Source: Pseudomonadota bacterium (lineage in GTDB: Bacteria > Pseudomonadota > Alphaproteobacteria > Acetobacterales > Acetobacteraceae). From it: 64,000 bases of DNA. The notes beneath the pieces were generated by a model. The model had not been told where the DNA came from, searched no databases, and saw only the letters and a program-made list of their open reading frames with translations. The DNA lies in NCBI GenBank assembly GCA_021809435.1, contig JAKBAD010000009.1, forward strand, positions 50,889 to 114,888, in the 5' to 3' direction. Shown in pieces: positions 43,937-53,325 of this stretch. Position 1 is the stretch's first letter; each line of letters starts with the position of its first letter. The position numbers and the translations under genes were made by a program.

Positions 43937-44341
43937 GTGAGCAATCTGAGCGACGCCATTTCAAAATCAGTCAGCAATGTGCCCGAATGCCTGGCCGCCG
44001 GCGTCGTCGATGTCGCGTCGGGGCTGCTGCTCGATATCAAGACGGTTGATTCCCACCCGAGCATGGTGATTGATATGCTCGCCGCCGCCACCTCCGATCT
44101 GTTCCAGGGGCCGAACGTGGTCGCCATTGAGAACATGTTCAAGAAATCGCGCGGGATCGAGAATAACGATCGTTATTTCGAGGAAATCATCGTCAACTCG
44201 AAGAATTTGCTGCACGTGTTCATCCGCGCGCGGCTCAACCCGGATTATGTGGTGTGCTTCGTGTGCCGCCGCACCGTGAATTTGGGCATGGCGCTGACCA
44301 AGGCGCGCGCGGCGATGCCTGAGATCGAAGCCTCGATCTGA
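43937..44341 (+). CDS. Small protein of unknown function, possibly roadblock/LC7-like
   Basis: From the GTG at 43937 (GGAG nine bases upstream) this is a 134-residue cytoplasmic protein. The order VPECLAAGVVDVASGLLL, then DMLAAATSDLF, and LLHVFIRARLNPDYVVCFVCRR suggests an alpha-beta roadblock-like domain: a strand with VDVASGLLL, a long helix, and a final strand pair. I cannot name a function. An ATG at 43898 would add 13 residues. It is preceded by an FNR-type box and followed by an intrinsic terminator, so it looks like a single-gene unit responding to low oxygen. Confidence 0.65.
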   Translation: MSNLSDAISKSVSNVPECLAAGVVDVASGLLLDIKTVDSHPSMVIDMLAAATSDLFQGPNVVAIENMFKKSRGIENNDRYFEEIIVNSKNLLHVFIRARLNPDYVVCFVCRRTVNLGMALTKARAAMPEIEASI

Positions 44342-44357
44342 TCAGCCTGGACATGAA

Positions 44358-44395
44358 ACGGCCCGGAGGAGCGCTGGCTCGTCCGGGCCGTTTTT
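44358..44395 (+). terminator. Rho-independent terminator of the small gene
   Basis: The stem ACGGCCCGGA/TCCGGGCCGT (44358-44391) is followed by five T bases. It lies 16 bases after the stop codon of the preceding gene. Confidence 0.9.
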
Positions 44396-44407
44396 GTTGG
44401 CGGCGGG

Positions 44408-45424
44408 TTAAGGCCCCGCTTGCACGCCCTTGCTGGTGGAATATTCGAAATGCAGCGCCTTGTCGGGGTTGACGATGGCGTAAATGGCGTGCGCCGCCAC
44501 CGCGCCCTCGGCGAACCCTTGCAAGATGAGCTTGAGCTTGCCCTCGTAGGTGGCGACATCGCCGATGGCGAAGATGCCGGGGCGCGAGGTTTGCATGGTG
44601 GCGTGATCGACCCGCAAATGGCTGCGCGCGAGCTCGAGGCCCCAATCGGCGATGGGGCCGAGCTCCATGGCGAGGCCGAAGAAGGGCAGCAGAACGTCGG
44701 CTTCCAGCTGGCGGGTGTTGCCGTCGAGATCGGCGACCTCGACCGCGCGGAGCTCACCCTCGGCACCGTGCAGGGCGTGGAGCTGGTAGGGGATGACCAT
44801 CTCGATCTTGCCCTGGGCGGCCAGCTCGTCGAGCTGGGCGCAGCTCTCGGGGGCGGCGCGGAATTTGGGCCGGCGATGCACGACCGCGATGGAGCGCGCC
44901 ACGCCCTGGAGGGCCAGCGCCCAATCGACCGCCGAGTCGCCGCCGCCCGCGATGACCACGCGCTGCCCGCGCAGATCCTCGCGGCGCTTGACGTAATAGC
45001 GCACCGCGCCGGTGGCTTCATAGTCAGACAGATTATCGAGCGGGGGACGATTGGGGCCGAACGCGCCGGCACCGGCGGCGATGATCACCGCCTTGGCGCG
45101 GACCTCGTCGCCCGCATCGGTGCGGACCGTGAAGGCGCCGGCCTCACCCTCGACCGCGACGACCTTGCGGCCGAGCAGCTTGGGGGTTTTGAACGGCGCG
45201 ATCTGGGCTTCGAGCTGGGTGATGAGCTGCCCGGCCTCGATGGCGGGGTGGGCCGGGATGTCGTAGATCGGCTTCTCGGGGTAGAGCGCCACGCATTGGC
45301 CGCCGGGCTCGTCGAGCGCGTCGATGAGCACGGAGGACATTTTGAGCATGCCGCATTCGAACACGGCGAACAGGCCCGTGGGGCCGGCGCCGATAATCAC
45401 CACATCGGTCGAGAGAGTTTCCAT
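44408..45424 (-). CDS. Ferredoxin/flavodoxin-NADP reductase, thioredoxin-reductase-like
   Basis: A 338-residue homodimeric flavoenzyme of the YumC type, which passes electrons between NADPH and ferredoxin. From the ATG at 45424 it begins METLSTDVVIIGAGPTGLFA, the FAD-binding motif; the family signature PGGQCVALYPEKPIYDIP follows near residue 42. The NADPH-binding motif is VVIAGGGDSAVDWAL near residue 155, and the final FAD block is GIFAIGDVATYEGKLKLI. It lacks the redox CxxC of true thioredoxin reductase, as expected. Convergent with the small FNR-box-preceded gene; low-oxygen or iron-sulfur metabolism is a possible common theme. Confidence 0.9.
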   Translation of the reverse strand: METLSTDVVIIGAGPTGLFAVFECGMLKMSSVLIDALDEPGGQCVALYPEKPIYDIPAHPAIEAGQLITQLEAQIAPFKTPKLLGRKVVAVEGEAGAFTVRTDAGDEVRAKAVIIAAGAGAFGPNRPPLDNLSDYEATGAVRYYVKRREDLRGQRVVIAGGGDSAVDWALALQGVARSIAVVHRRPKFRAAPESCAQLDELAAQGKIEMVIPYQLHALHGAEGELRAVEVADLDGNTRQLEADVLLPFFGLAMELGPIADWGLELARSHLRVDHATMQTSRPGIFAIGDVATYEGKLKLILQGFAEGAVAAHAIYAIVNPDKALHFEYSTSKGVQAGP

Positions 45425-45482
45425 GCCAGCGGTTTGGCCCAGTGCCCTTCCACAATCAAGCGGGGATTGGCAAAACGGGGGC

Positions 45483-45929
45483 ATGAGAGAGACCAGAGTG
45501 ACATTGGCCGATGAGGCGGCCACCAGCCGGCTGGGCCGCCAACTGGCCGCGCGGGCCAGGGCTGGGGATGTGATTTTGCTCGAGGGGCCGCTGGGGGCGG
45601 GCAAATCGACCCTGGCGCGCGCCTTTATCCGCGCCCTGGCGGGCGATGAGCGGCTGGCCGTGCCAAGCCCGACCTTTACGCTGGTGCAGGTTTATGAAAC
45701 GCCCCGGGGCGAGGTGTGGCATTATGACCTTTGGCGGCTGGAGGGCCCCGAGGGCTTGGCCGAGCTGGGCTGGGACGAGGCGCTGGAGGGCGGCATTGTG
45801 CTGGTGGAATGGCCTGGGCGGCTGGGTAAGCTGGCGCCGGACCGCGCGCTGAGGCTGACGCTGGGCATGACGGAAACTGGCCGCGAAGCGGTGCTCTGGG
45901 GTGAGGAAAGGTGGGGCGATGGGCTTTGA
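45483..45929 (+). CDS. tsaE: tRNA threonylcarbamoyladenosine synthesis ATPase TsaE
   Basis: TsaE is the ATPase needed, with TsaB and TsaD, for the universal t6A37 tRNA modification. The 148-residue protein has Walker A LLEGPLGAGKSTLARAFI, the SPTFTLVQVYE block, the acidic Walker-like HYDLWRLEGPE, and the W in VLVEWPGRLG. The ATG at 45483 fits the family start. It is the first gene of tsaE-murU-addB-addA, all overlapping, and diverges from the reductase gene. Confidence 0.95.
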   Translation: MRETRVTLADEAATSRLGRQLAARARAGDVILLEGPLGAGKSTLARAFIRALAGDERLAVPSPTFTLVQVYETPRGEVWHYDLWRLEGPEGLAELGWDEALEGGIVLVEWPGRLGKLAPDRALRLTLGMTETGREAVLWGEERWGDGL

Positions 45930-46644
45930 GACGGCGGTGATTTTTTGTGCCGGGCAGGGGCAGCGCATGCGACCCTTGACCGAGAACACGCCCAAGCCGC
46001 TGCTGACGCTGGGCGGGCAGCCGATTTTGGCGCGGCTGCTGGAGCGCTTGTTTGAGGAAGGCGTGACGCGGGTGGTGGTGAACGCGCATCATCTGGCCCC
46101 CCAGATCGAGGCATTTTGTGAGCCTTATCCGCAGGTGCGGGTGGTGCGCGAGGCGCAGCTGCTCGACACGGGCGGCGCGCTGCGGGCGATGGCCGGGCAA
46201 GGGCTGCTGCCCGAGGCGCCGTTTTATGTGCTCAATGGCGATACCACCTGGGTGGATGGGCCAAGCCCCGCGCTGCGCCGCCTGCGCGAGGGATTCGACC
46301 CCGCCCGCCATGACGCGCTGATGCTGCTGGCGCGCACGGCGGGGGCGGTGGCGGACACCGGGCTTGGCGATTTTGTGTGGCCGCGCGATGGCGCGCTGGC
46401 CCGCCGGGGCGAGCGCGATGTGGCGCCGTTTTGCTATGCCGGGGTGCAGGTGATGAGCCGCGCCCTGCTGGCCGCCGACCATGGGGTGGTGTTTAGCCTC
46501 AACCGCCTGTGGGATGACGCGCTGGCCCGTGGGCGGCTGGGGGCGATTACCCATGATGGGGTGTGGTTTCACCTCTCCACCCCCGAGGGGCTGGCGCTGG
46601 CCGAGGAGGCGCTGGCCGCGCTGGTGGTGGGCAACGCCACATGA
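45919..46644 (+). CDS. Nucleotidyltransferase, MurU-like
   Basis: A 241-residue sugar-1-phosphate nucleotidyltransferase. The signature near the N-terminus reads FCAGQGQRMRPLTENTPKPLL; glutamine replaces the usual threonine of GxGTR. The metal-binding aspartate is in FYVLNGDTTWVDGPS, and the C-terminal half has the DGVWFHLSTPEGLALAEE ending found in MurU. MurU makes UDP-MurNAc in the cell-wall recycling route; it normally follows amgK, which is absent here. ATG at 45919 has AAAGG in front and overlaps tsaE by 11 bases; a GTG at 45901 is possible. Confidence 0.82.
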   Translation: MGFETAVIFCAGQGQRMRPLTENTPKPLLTLGGQPILARLLERLFEEGVTRVVVNAHHLAPQIEAFCEPYPQVRVVREAQLLDTGGALRAMAGQGLLPEAPFYVLNGDTTWVDGPSPALRRLREGFDPARHDALMLLARTAGAVADTGLGDFVWPRDGALARRGERDVAPFCYAGVQVMSRALLAADHGVVFSLNRLWDDALARGRLGAITHDGVWFHLSTPEGLALAEEALAALVVGNAT

Positions 46645-49538
46645 GGGTGGGCGCCTTTGCCCCCGAGGCGGCGTTTTTGCCGGCCCTGGCCAGGCTGTGG
46701 CTGGAGGCGGCGGCGGCGGCCGGGCGGAGCGCGGCGGAGGGGCTGATTATTCTGCCCAGCAAGCGCGCCGCGCAGGCGCTGGGGGCGGCGTTTTTGGAGG
46801 TGCGGGGCGGGCAGGCGCTGCTGCTGCCGCGCATCATCGCGCTGGGGAATGTGGATGAGGCGGGGCTGAGCCTGCAGGCGGGGCTGACGCTGCCGCCCGC
46901 CATGAACGGGGCGGCGCGCCAGGCCGAGCTGGCCCGGCTGGTGCTGGCCATGAACGGCGCCGGCGGGGCGCCGCGCACGCTGGCCGGCGCCTGGGCGCTG
47001 GCCGCCGAGCTGGCCGCGCTGCTCGATGAGGCGGACCATGCCGAGATTGATCTGGCCGAGGCGCTGCCAGGCGTGGTGAGCGGCGAGCTGGCCCGCCACT
47101 GGCAGGATACGCTGCGATTTCTGGAAATTCTGACCCGGGCCTGGCCGGCGCATTTGGCCGAGCGGGGGCTGATGAACCCGGCGGCCCGGCTGGCGCGGCT
47201 GATTTCGGCGCAGGCCGAACTGTGGCGCGAGACGCCGCCCGCGCTGCCGGTGTGGATGGTGGCCGCCGAGGGCACGCCCGCCATAGGCCGGCTGGCGCGC
47301 GCCGTGGCCCGCGCGCCGCTGGGGCTGCTGGTGCTGCCGGGGTTCGATTTTTATTTGCCCGCCGAAGCCTGGGACCAGCTGGCCGACAGCCACCCGCAGG
47401 CGGGCATTGCCGGGCTGCTGGGCGCCATTGGCGCGCTGCCCGCCGAGGTGGAGCGGCTGCCCGCCCCCCCCAGCGCCGTGCCCGCGGGGCGGGCAGAGCT
47501 GGTTTCGGCGGCGTTGTGGCCGGCGCGGCATCTGGCCGCGTGGCGGGCGGTGGCGGCGCTTTCGCCCGCCGGGCTCACGCGCTTGCAGGCGGGCGACGAG
47601 GCGCAGGATGCGCTGGCGATCGCCATGATCTTGCGCGATGCGCTGGAGGTGCCCGGGCGCTCGGCCGCGCTGATCACGCCCGATCGCGATTTGGCCGCGC
47701 GGGTGGCGGCGGCGCTGCGGCGCTTTGGCATCACCGCCGATGACAGCGCCGGCGAGCCGCTGGCCGAAACCCCGCCCGCCATGTTTTTGCGCCTGCTGGC
47801 GCGGGCCTGGGCCAGTGCTTACGCGCCGCTGCCGCTGCTCGCGCTGCTTAAGCACCCGCTGGCCGCGGCGGGCTGGGTGCCGGGCACCTTCCGCGATTTT
47901 GCCCGCCGGCTGGAGCGCCACGCCCTGCGCGGCCCCAGGCCGCCCGAGGGGTTGGAGGGGCTGCGCTTCAGGCTGGCCGATGAGCGCCAGGATGAGCGGG
48001 ATTTTCTGACCCATTTGGAGATGACCTTGCGGCCGCTGGAGCTGGGGCGGGGCGTGGCGCCGGTGGCGGCGCTGCGGGCGCTGATTGAGGCCGGGGAGGC
48101 GCTGGCGGCCACCCATGAACAGGCCGGCCCGGAGGTGCTGTGGGCGGGTGAGGCGGGCGGCGCGCTGAGTTTATGGCTTGGCGAGCTTTTGGCGGCGCTG
48201 GAGGGATTGCCCGATATCGAGCCCGGGCATGTGCCCGAGCTGCTCGATGAGCTGCTCAAAGGCGCGGTGGTGCGCCGGCCGCGCGCCAAGGACGGGCATC
48301 CGCGCATTGCCATTTGGGGCATACAGGAGGCGGCGCTGCAGACGGTGGATGTGGCGGTGCTGGGCGGGCTGGTGGAAGGGGTGTGGCCTGGCGCCACCGA
48401 TCCGGGGCCGTGGCTCTCGCGGCCGATGCGCAAGGCGGTGGGGCTGGCCAGCCCCGAGTTGAAGCTGGGCCAGGCGGCGCATGGGTTTTTTGGGCTGATG
48501 ACCGGCTGTCCGGCGCTGGTGCTGAGCGCGCCGCGCCGGCGTGAGCGCGCCCCCGCCGTGCCCGCGCGCTGGCTGGCCCGGCTGGACGCGCTGCTGGCCG
48601 GCCAAAAACTGGCACTGCCCGCCCATGAGGCCGGGGCATGGGTGACGCAGCTTGATGTGCCGCCCGCCCCCGCGCCCCGCGCCGCGCCCGCGCCGCGCCC
48701 GCCGGCGGCCGCGCGGCCGCGCCGTATGTCGGTCTCGGATATTGCGACGCTGATCAGCGACCCCTATGCGGTGTATGCGCGCAAGATTTTGGGCCTGGCG
48801 CCGCTGGACGCGCTGGATGAGGAAAGCGATGCCAGCCAGTTCGGCGAGATTGTGCATGCCGGGCTGAAGGCGTTTTTCGACGAGGGGCCGGAGGTGTTCG
48901 ATGGCCGCGCTGCGGACCGGCTGGCCGCGCTGATGGAGGTGAAACTGCGCGAGATGCGCCCGCGCGCCGCCTTGCTGGCCTGGTGGCGCGCGCGGCTGGC
49001 GCGGATTGCCGGCTGGGTGGTGGCCGAGGAGGCCGCGCGCCGGGAGCTGCTGGGCCGGCCCGCGCGGCTGGCCCATGAGGTGAAGGGCAGCCTGCCGGTG
49101 GCGGGCGGGTTTGAGCTGGTGGGCCGTGCCGACCGGCTTGAGCGCGGCGCCGATGGGCTGGTGCGGGTGCTGGACTACAAAACCGGCACCGTGCCGTCCC
49201 AGAAGGCGGTGGCCGATGGCAGCGCGCCGCAATTGCCGCTGGAGGCGGTGATGGCCGAGGCGGGGGCGTTTGGCGAGGCGTTTGGCGCCGAGGTGGGGGA
49301 GATTTGCTATCTCAGGCTCTCGGGCCGGGCGGCGCCGGGCGAGGCGCGCGAGCTGATGAAAAAAGCCGGCGAACTGCGTGCCGTGATCGACGCCGCCGCC
49401 CAGAGCCTGCCGGCGCTGTTTGCCAAATATGGCGATGAGACGACGCCTTATTTGGCCGCGCCGCACCCGGCGCGCGCCAACCCTTATGATGTGTATGCCG
49501 GGGTTTCGCGGCGGGCGGAATGGGAGGGTGAGGGCTGA
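46641..49538 (+). CDS. addB: Double-strand break repair protein AddB
   Basis: AddB is the partner of AddA in the helicase-nuclease that processes double-strand breaks for RecA. The 965-residue protein starts at the ATG at 46641, overlapping the MurU-like gene by four bases. The N-terminal part is the inactive helicase-like fold (IILPSKRAAQAL; VTD-rich LITPDRDLAARVAAAL near residue 345). The C-terminal PDDEXK nuclease has GRADRLERG...VLDYKTGTVP near residue 840. I see only two cysteines in the whole protein, so the iron-sulfur cluster of firmicute AddB is absent. It overlaps addA by one base. Confidence 0.93.
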   Translation: MRVGAFAPEAAFLPALARLWLEAAAAAGRSAAEGLIILPSKRAAQALGAAFLEVRGGQALLLPRIIALGNVDEAGLSLQAGLTLPPAMNGAARQAELARLVLAMNGAGGAPRTLAGAWALAAELAALLDEADHAEIDLAEALPGVVSGELARHWQDTLRFLEILTRAWPAHLAERGLMNPAARLARLISAQAELWRETPPALPVWMVAAEGTPAIGRLARAVARAPLGLLVLPGFDFYLPAEAWDQLADSHPQAGIAGLLGAIGALPAEVERLPAPPSAVPAGRAELVSAALWPARHLAAWRAVAALSPAGLTRLQAGDEAQDALAIAMILRDALEVPGRSAALITPDRDLAARVAAALRRFGITADDSAGEPLAETPPAMFLRLLARAWASAYAPLPLLALLKHPLAAAGWVPGTFRDFARRLERHALRGPRPPEGLEGLRFRLADERQDERDFLTHLEMTLRPLELGRGVAPVAALRALIEAGEALAATHEQAGPEVLWAGEAGGALSLWLGELLAALEGLPDIEPGHVPELLDELLKGAVVRRPRAKDGHPRIAIWGIQEAALQTVDVAVLGGLVEGVWPGATDPGPWLSRPMRKAVGLASPELKLGQAAHGFFGLMTGCPALVLSAPRRRERAPAVPARWLARLDALLAGQKLALPAHEAGAWVTQLDVPPAPAPRAAPAPRPPAAARPRRMSVSDIATLISDPYAVYARKILGLAPLDALDEESDASQFGEIVHAGLKAFFDEGPEVFDGRAADRLAALMEVKLREMRPRAALLAWWRARLARIAGWVVAEEAARRELLGRPARLAHEVKGSLPVAGGFELVGRADRLERGADGLVRVLDYKTGTVPSQKAVADGSAPQLPLEAVMAEAGAFGEAFGAEVGEICYLRLSGRAAPGEARELMKKAGELRAVIDAAAQSLPALFAKYGDETTPYLAAPHPARANPYDVYAGVSRRAEWEGEG

Positions 49539-52500
49539 TGAGCGAGGCGATCGCGCGGGCCAATGCGCAGCAGAGCCAAGCCTCGGACCCTGGGGTTTCG
49601 GCGTTTGTCGCGGCTTCGGCGGGGTCGGGGAAGACCAAGCTGCTCACCGACCGGCTGCTGCGCCTGATGTTGGGGGGCGCCGAGCCGGGGCGGATTTTGT
49701 GCCTCACCTATACCAAGGCGGCGGCGGCGGAGATGCGGATTCGGCTGAATCAGCGGCTGGGGGAATGGGTGGTCATGGCCGATGACCAGCTGGACCAGGC
49801 GCTGCGCCGGTTGCGGGTGGCGCCCGATGAGGCCGCGCGCACCCGGGCGCGCACGCTGTTTGCCGAGGTGCTCGACCTGCCGGGGGGGATGCGCATCGAG
49901 ACCATTCATGCGTTCTGCCAATCATTGCTCAGGCGGTTTCCGCTCGAAGCCAAGCTCTCGCCGCATTTTGAGCTGGCCGATGAGGAGGATGCCGCCACGC
50001 GCCTGCGCGATGCCCGTGAGACGGTGCTGGCCTTGCCCGCCGCCTTTGAGGCCGTGGCGGCGCTGGCGGCGGAGACGGATGAGCAGAGCTTCGCCGCCCT
50101 CTCGGCGCGGTTTTGTGCCGAGGCGGCCGGGGTGATGGGCAAGGTGAGCGAGGCGGAGCTGGGCGCCCATGTGCGCGCGGCGTTGGGGGCGCGCGATGAG
50201 ACCGAGGCCGATGTGCTGGCCGAGGCCGTGGCGCCGCCGCTGGAGGGGGCGCTGCGCGAGGCGCTGACGGTTTTGGCCAGCCGCAGCACCACTACCGGGC
50301 GGACCTGGGCAATGCCGCTGCTGGATTGGTTGGCCCAGGAGCCGGGCGCGCGCGCGGCGGCGTGGACGGTGTGGCGCGAGGCGTTTTTTACCAAGGAGGG
50401 CAAGGCGCAGACGTTTAAGAACCATGTCGCCAAGCCGCTGGGGGATGAGGGAGAGACGATCAAGCAGGTGCTCTGGCGCGAGGCCGAGCGGATTTTGGGG
50501 CTGGAGGACCGGCTGAAAACCTTGCGGCTGCTGCGGCTGAACGCGCAGGTGCTGGCGCTGCTGGCCCCGATGATGCAAGCCGAGCGGGGGGAGCGGGAGC
50601 TGGCCGCGCAACTGACCTATGATGAGCTGATCAGCCGCACCAGCGCGCTGCTGGTGAATCCCGGCGCGGAATGGGTGCTTTATAAGCTCGATGGCGGGCT
50701 GGACCATTTGTTGCTGGACGAGGTGCAAGACACCGCGCCCGCGCAATGGGAGATTGCCAATGCGCTGGCGGCGGAGTTTTTTGCTGGCAAGGGCGCGCGC
50801 GAGGCCAGGCGGACCATTTTCGCGGTGGGTGATGCCAAGCAATCCATTTTCTCGTTTCAGGGGGCGGATTTGCGCTCCTTTGGCGCCAATCATGCGCGTT
50901 TCAGGGCGTTGGCCAAGGCGGCGGGCGGGATGTGGGAGGATGGCACGCTGTCGGTGTCGTTCCGCTCGGGCGGGCCGGTGCTGGCGCTGACCGATGCGGT
51001 GTTTGCCGAGGGGTTCGCGCGTGAGGGGGTGGCCGCGCCGGGTGAGCTGTTGTGCCATGAGGTGAGCCGGTTGGGCCAGGCGGGGCGGGTGACGTTGTGG
51101 CCGCTGGTGGGCGCCGAGGAGGCCCCGCCGCCGCCGGCCTGGGACACGCCGGGCGAATATGCGCCGGCGCGCGCGGCGGTGTCGCGGTTGGCGGAGAAGA
51201 TCGCCGGTCACGTGGCGGCGCGCTTGGGCGAGGACCTGCCCGCGCGCGGGCGCCCGGCGCGGGCGGGGGATGTGCTGATTTTGGTGCGAAGGCGCAACCG
51301 GTTGGTCACCGCCATAACCCGCGAGCTGAAAAAGCGCGGCATCGAGGTGGGCGGGCTCGACCGCATGGTGCTGACCGCGCAGGCGGCGGTGAGCGATGTG
51401 CTGGCTTTGTTCGACGCGGTGCTGCTGCCGGAAAATGACCTGGCTTTCGCGCAGTTTCTGGTCTCGCCGCTGGGGGGCTTGAGCGATGAGCGGTTGATGG
51501 CGCTGTGCCTGGGGCGCGGCGGGCTGCCGCTTTACGCGACGTTGCGCCAGCGCGCGGGGGAGGCCGAGGATTGGCGGGCGGCCTGGGCGTTTTATGAGGC
51601 GGTGCGCGGCAAGGCGGATTATCTGCCTCCCTTTGCGCTGCTGGGGCTGGTGCTGGATGAGCTGGGCGGGCGCGCGCGGCTGCTGGCCCGGCTGGGGGGC
51701 GAGGCCGCCGAGCCGCTGGATGAGCTGCGCGCCGAGGCGCTGAAATTTGGCCGCACGGAGCCGGCCGCCTTGCAGGGGTTTGTGCAGAAAATGCGGCTCT
51801 CGGCGGAAAGCATTAAGCGCGAACAGGAAGAGGCGGGCGATTTTGTGCGGATAATGACCGTACATGGCGCGAAGGGCTTGCAGGCGCCGATTGTGATTTT
51901 GCCCGACACCACCGCCTTGCCCCAGGCGCGCGAGACGCTGTTTTGGCTGGATGCGCCGCAAGGCGGGCCGCGTGTGCCGGTGTTTTGCCCGCGCGCGGAG
52001 CTGAAGCCCAGCGCGGTGAGCGCCGCGCAGGCGGCCGATTGGGGCGCGCAAATGGCCGAGTATAACCGGCTGCTTTATGTGGCGCTGACGCGCGCGGAGG
52101 ATGAGCTGCTGGTGTACGGGCTGCAGGGCAAGCAGAAACTGCCCGATGGCTGCTGGTATAATGCCGTGGCGGCTGGGTTTGCGCGGCTGGCGGCGGTGCG
52201 CGACGAGGAGAGCGGCGCGCTTTGGCTGGCCGCGCCGCAACTGGCGCCGCCTGACCGGGTGGCCGGGGTGAGCGCGCGGGTGAGTGCCGTGCCGCCCGGC
52301 TGGGCGGGGCAGGCGCCGGACTGGCGGGCCTTGGCGCCGGCCAAGGAGGCGGCCGGGCTTGAGCGGATTCGGCCGAGCCGGGCGGTGGAGGAGGGCGCGC
52401 GCCGGCATTTGCCGGTGAGCCCGCTGGGCGCCGCGCGGGGGAGCGCGCGCGAACGGGCGATGAGCCGGGGCACGATTATTCACGCGCTGCTGGAGCATTT

Positions 52501-52945
52501 GCCGGATTTGGCGCCCGACCAGCGCCGAGCCGCGGCTTTACGGTTTTTGGCCGGACATGACGAGGTGGCGGCGGAAGCCGGGGAGATTGCCGATAAGGTG
52601 CTGGCGCTGCTGGATGATCCGGCTTTGGCGCCGCTTTTTGGCCCCGGCTCGCGCGCCGAGGTGCCGCTGGCGGGGGTGGTGAGGGGGCGCGAGATTGCCG
52701 GGATCATCGACCGGTTGGCGGTTTGTGAGGAGGTGATTTGGCTGGCTGATTATAAGACCGACCGCGCGCCGCCACAGGGGCTTGACGGTGTGCCGGGGGC
52801 GTATCTGGCCCAGCTGGCGGCTTATCGGGCGGTGCTGGGACAGATTTATCCGGGCCGGACGTGCCGGGTGGTGCTGGTTTGGCTGGAGAGCGCGCGGGGC
52901 ATGGATGTGCCGGGGGAATGGCTCGATGACGCCGCCATGGCTTGA
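49538..52945 (+). CDS. addA: Double-strand break repair helicase AddA
   Basis: A UvrD-family helicase fused to a nuclease, 1135 residues. Walker A is ASAGSGKTKLLTDR near residue 27, motif Ia follows (LTYTKAAAAEM), motif II is LLLDEVQDTAPAQW, motif III is FAVGDAKQSIFSFQGAD, motif V/VI are MTVHGAKGLQAPIV and LLYVALTRAEDELLVYG. The C-terminal nuclease motif is GIIDRLAV...WLADYKTDRAP near residue 1060. With AddB it resects broken ends to load RecA, whose gene is also in this window. Confidence 0.96.
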   Translation: MSEAIARANAQQSQASDPGVSAFVAASAGSGKTKLLTDRLLRLMLGGAEPGRILCLTYTKAAAAEMRIRLNQRLGEWVVMADDQLDQALRRLRVAPDEAARTRARTLFAEVLDLPGGMRIETIHAFCQSLLRRFPLEAKLSPHFELADEEDAATRLRDARETVLALPAAFEAVAALAAETDEQSFAALSARFCAEAAGVMGKVSEAELGAHVRAALGARDETEADVLAEAVAPPLEGALREALTVLASRSTTTGRTWAMPLLDWLAQEPGARAAAWTVWREAFFTKEGKAQTFKNHVAKPLGDEGETIKQVLWREAERILGLEDRLKTLRLLRLNAQVLALLAPMMQAERGERELAAQLTYDELISRTSALLVNPGAEWVLYKLDGGLDHLLLDEVQDTAPAQWEIANALAAEFFAGKGAREARRTIFAVGDAKQSIFSFQGADLRSFGANHARFRALAKAAGGMWEDGTLSVSFRSGGPVLALTDAVFAEGFAREGVAAPGELLCHEVSRLGQAGRVTLWPLVGAEEAPPPPAWDTPGEYAPARAAVSRLAEKIAGHVAARLGEDLPARGRPARAGDVLILVRRRNRLVTAITRELKKRGIEVGGLDRMVLTAQAAVSDVLALFDAVLLPENDLAFAQFLVSPLGGLSDERLMALCLGRGGLPLYATLRQRAGEAEDWRAAWAFYEAVRGKADYLPPFALLGLVLDELGGRARLLARLGGEAAEPLDELRAEALKFGRTEPAALQGFVQKMRLSAESIKREQEEAGDFVRIMTVHGAKGLQAPIVILPDTTALPQARETLFWLDAPQGGPRVPVFCPRAELKPSAVSAAQAADWGAQMAEYNRLLYVALTRAEDELLVYGLQGKQKLPDGCWYNAVAAGFARLAAVRDEESGALWLAAPQLAPPDRVAGVSARVSAVPPGWAGQAPDWRALAPAKEAAGLERIRPSRAVEEGARRHLPVSPLGAARGSARERAMSRGTIIHALLEHLPDLAPDQRRAAALRFLAGHDEVAAEAGEIADKVLALLDDPALAPLFGPGSRAEVPLAGVVRGREIAGIIDRLAVCEEVIWLADYKTDRAPPQGLDGVPGAYLAQLAAYRAVLGQIYPGRTCRVVLVWLESARGMDVPGEWLDDAAMA

Positions 52946-53003
52946 TTGGCGGGGCGCCACGCGCCATGTTGCAAAAAATTCTTCTCTTTGAGTGGGTGTT
53001 TTC

Positions 53004-53321
53004 ATGACCAAAGCCGTGACCGATGAGAGTTTTGAAACCGATGTGCTGAAGGCCCAGGGCCCGGTGCTGGTGGATTTTTGGGCCGAATGGTGCGGGCCTT
53101 GCCGCCAGATCGCGCCGGCGCTGGAGGATTTGAGCGAAGCCTTTGAGGGCAAGCTTGAGATTGTGAAGATCAATATCGACGAGAACCCGATGGCACCGAC
53201 GCAATATGGCGTGCGCGGGATTCCGACGCTGCTGATCTTCAAGGACGGCAAGGTGGCCGCCCAGCAGGTGGGCGCGGCGCCGAAATCCATGCTGAAGGCG
53301 TGGATCGAGAAGAATCTCTGA
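53004..53321 (+). CDS. trxA: Thioredoxin
   Basis: A 105-residue cytoplasmic thioredoxin. The active site is FWAEWCGPCRQIAP; the cis-proline loop is RGIPTLLIFKDG and the C-terminal GAAPKSMLKAWIE helix is typical. The ATG at 53004 gives the conserved start (MTKAVTDESFE); four upstream in-frame codons are unlikely. It lies 58 bases after addA, the usual position in Alphaproteobacteria, and 4 bases before a thioesterase gene. Confidence 0.97.
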   Translation: MTKAVTDESFETDVLKAQGPVLVDFWAEWCGPCRQIAPALEDLSEAFEGKLEIVKINIDENPMAPTQYGVRGIPTLLIFKDGKVAAQQVGAAPKSMLKAWIEKNL

Positions 53322-53325
53322 GCGC

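Noticed and set aside
49922..52498. An 858-residue minus-strand frame across addA
   Set aside because: Antisense to addA; arginine- and glutamine-rich without a domain.
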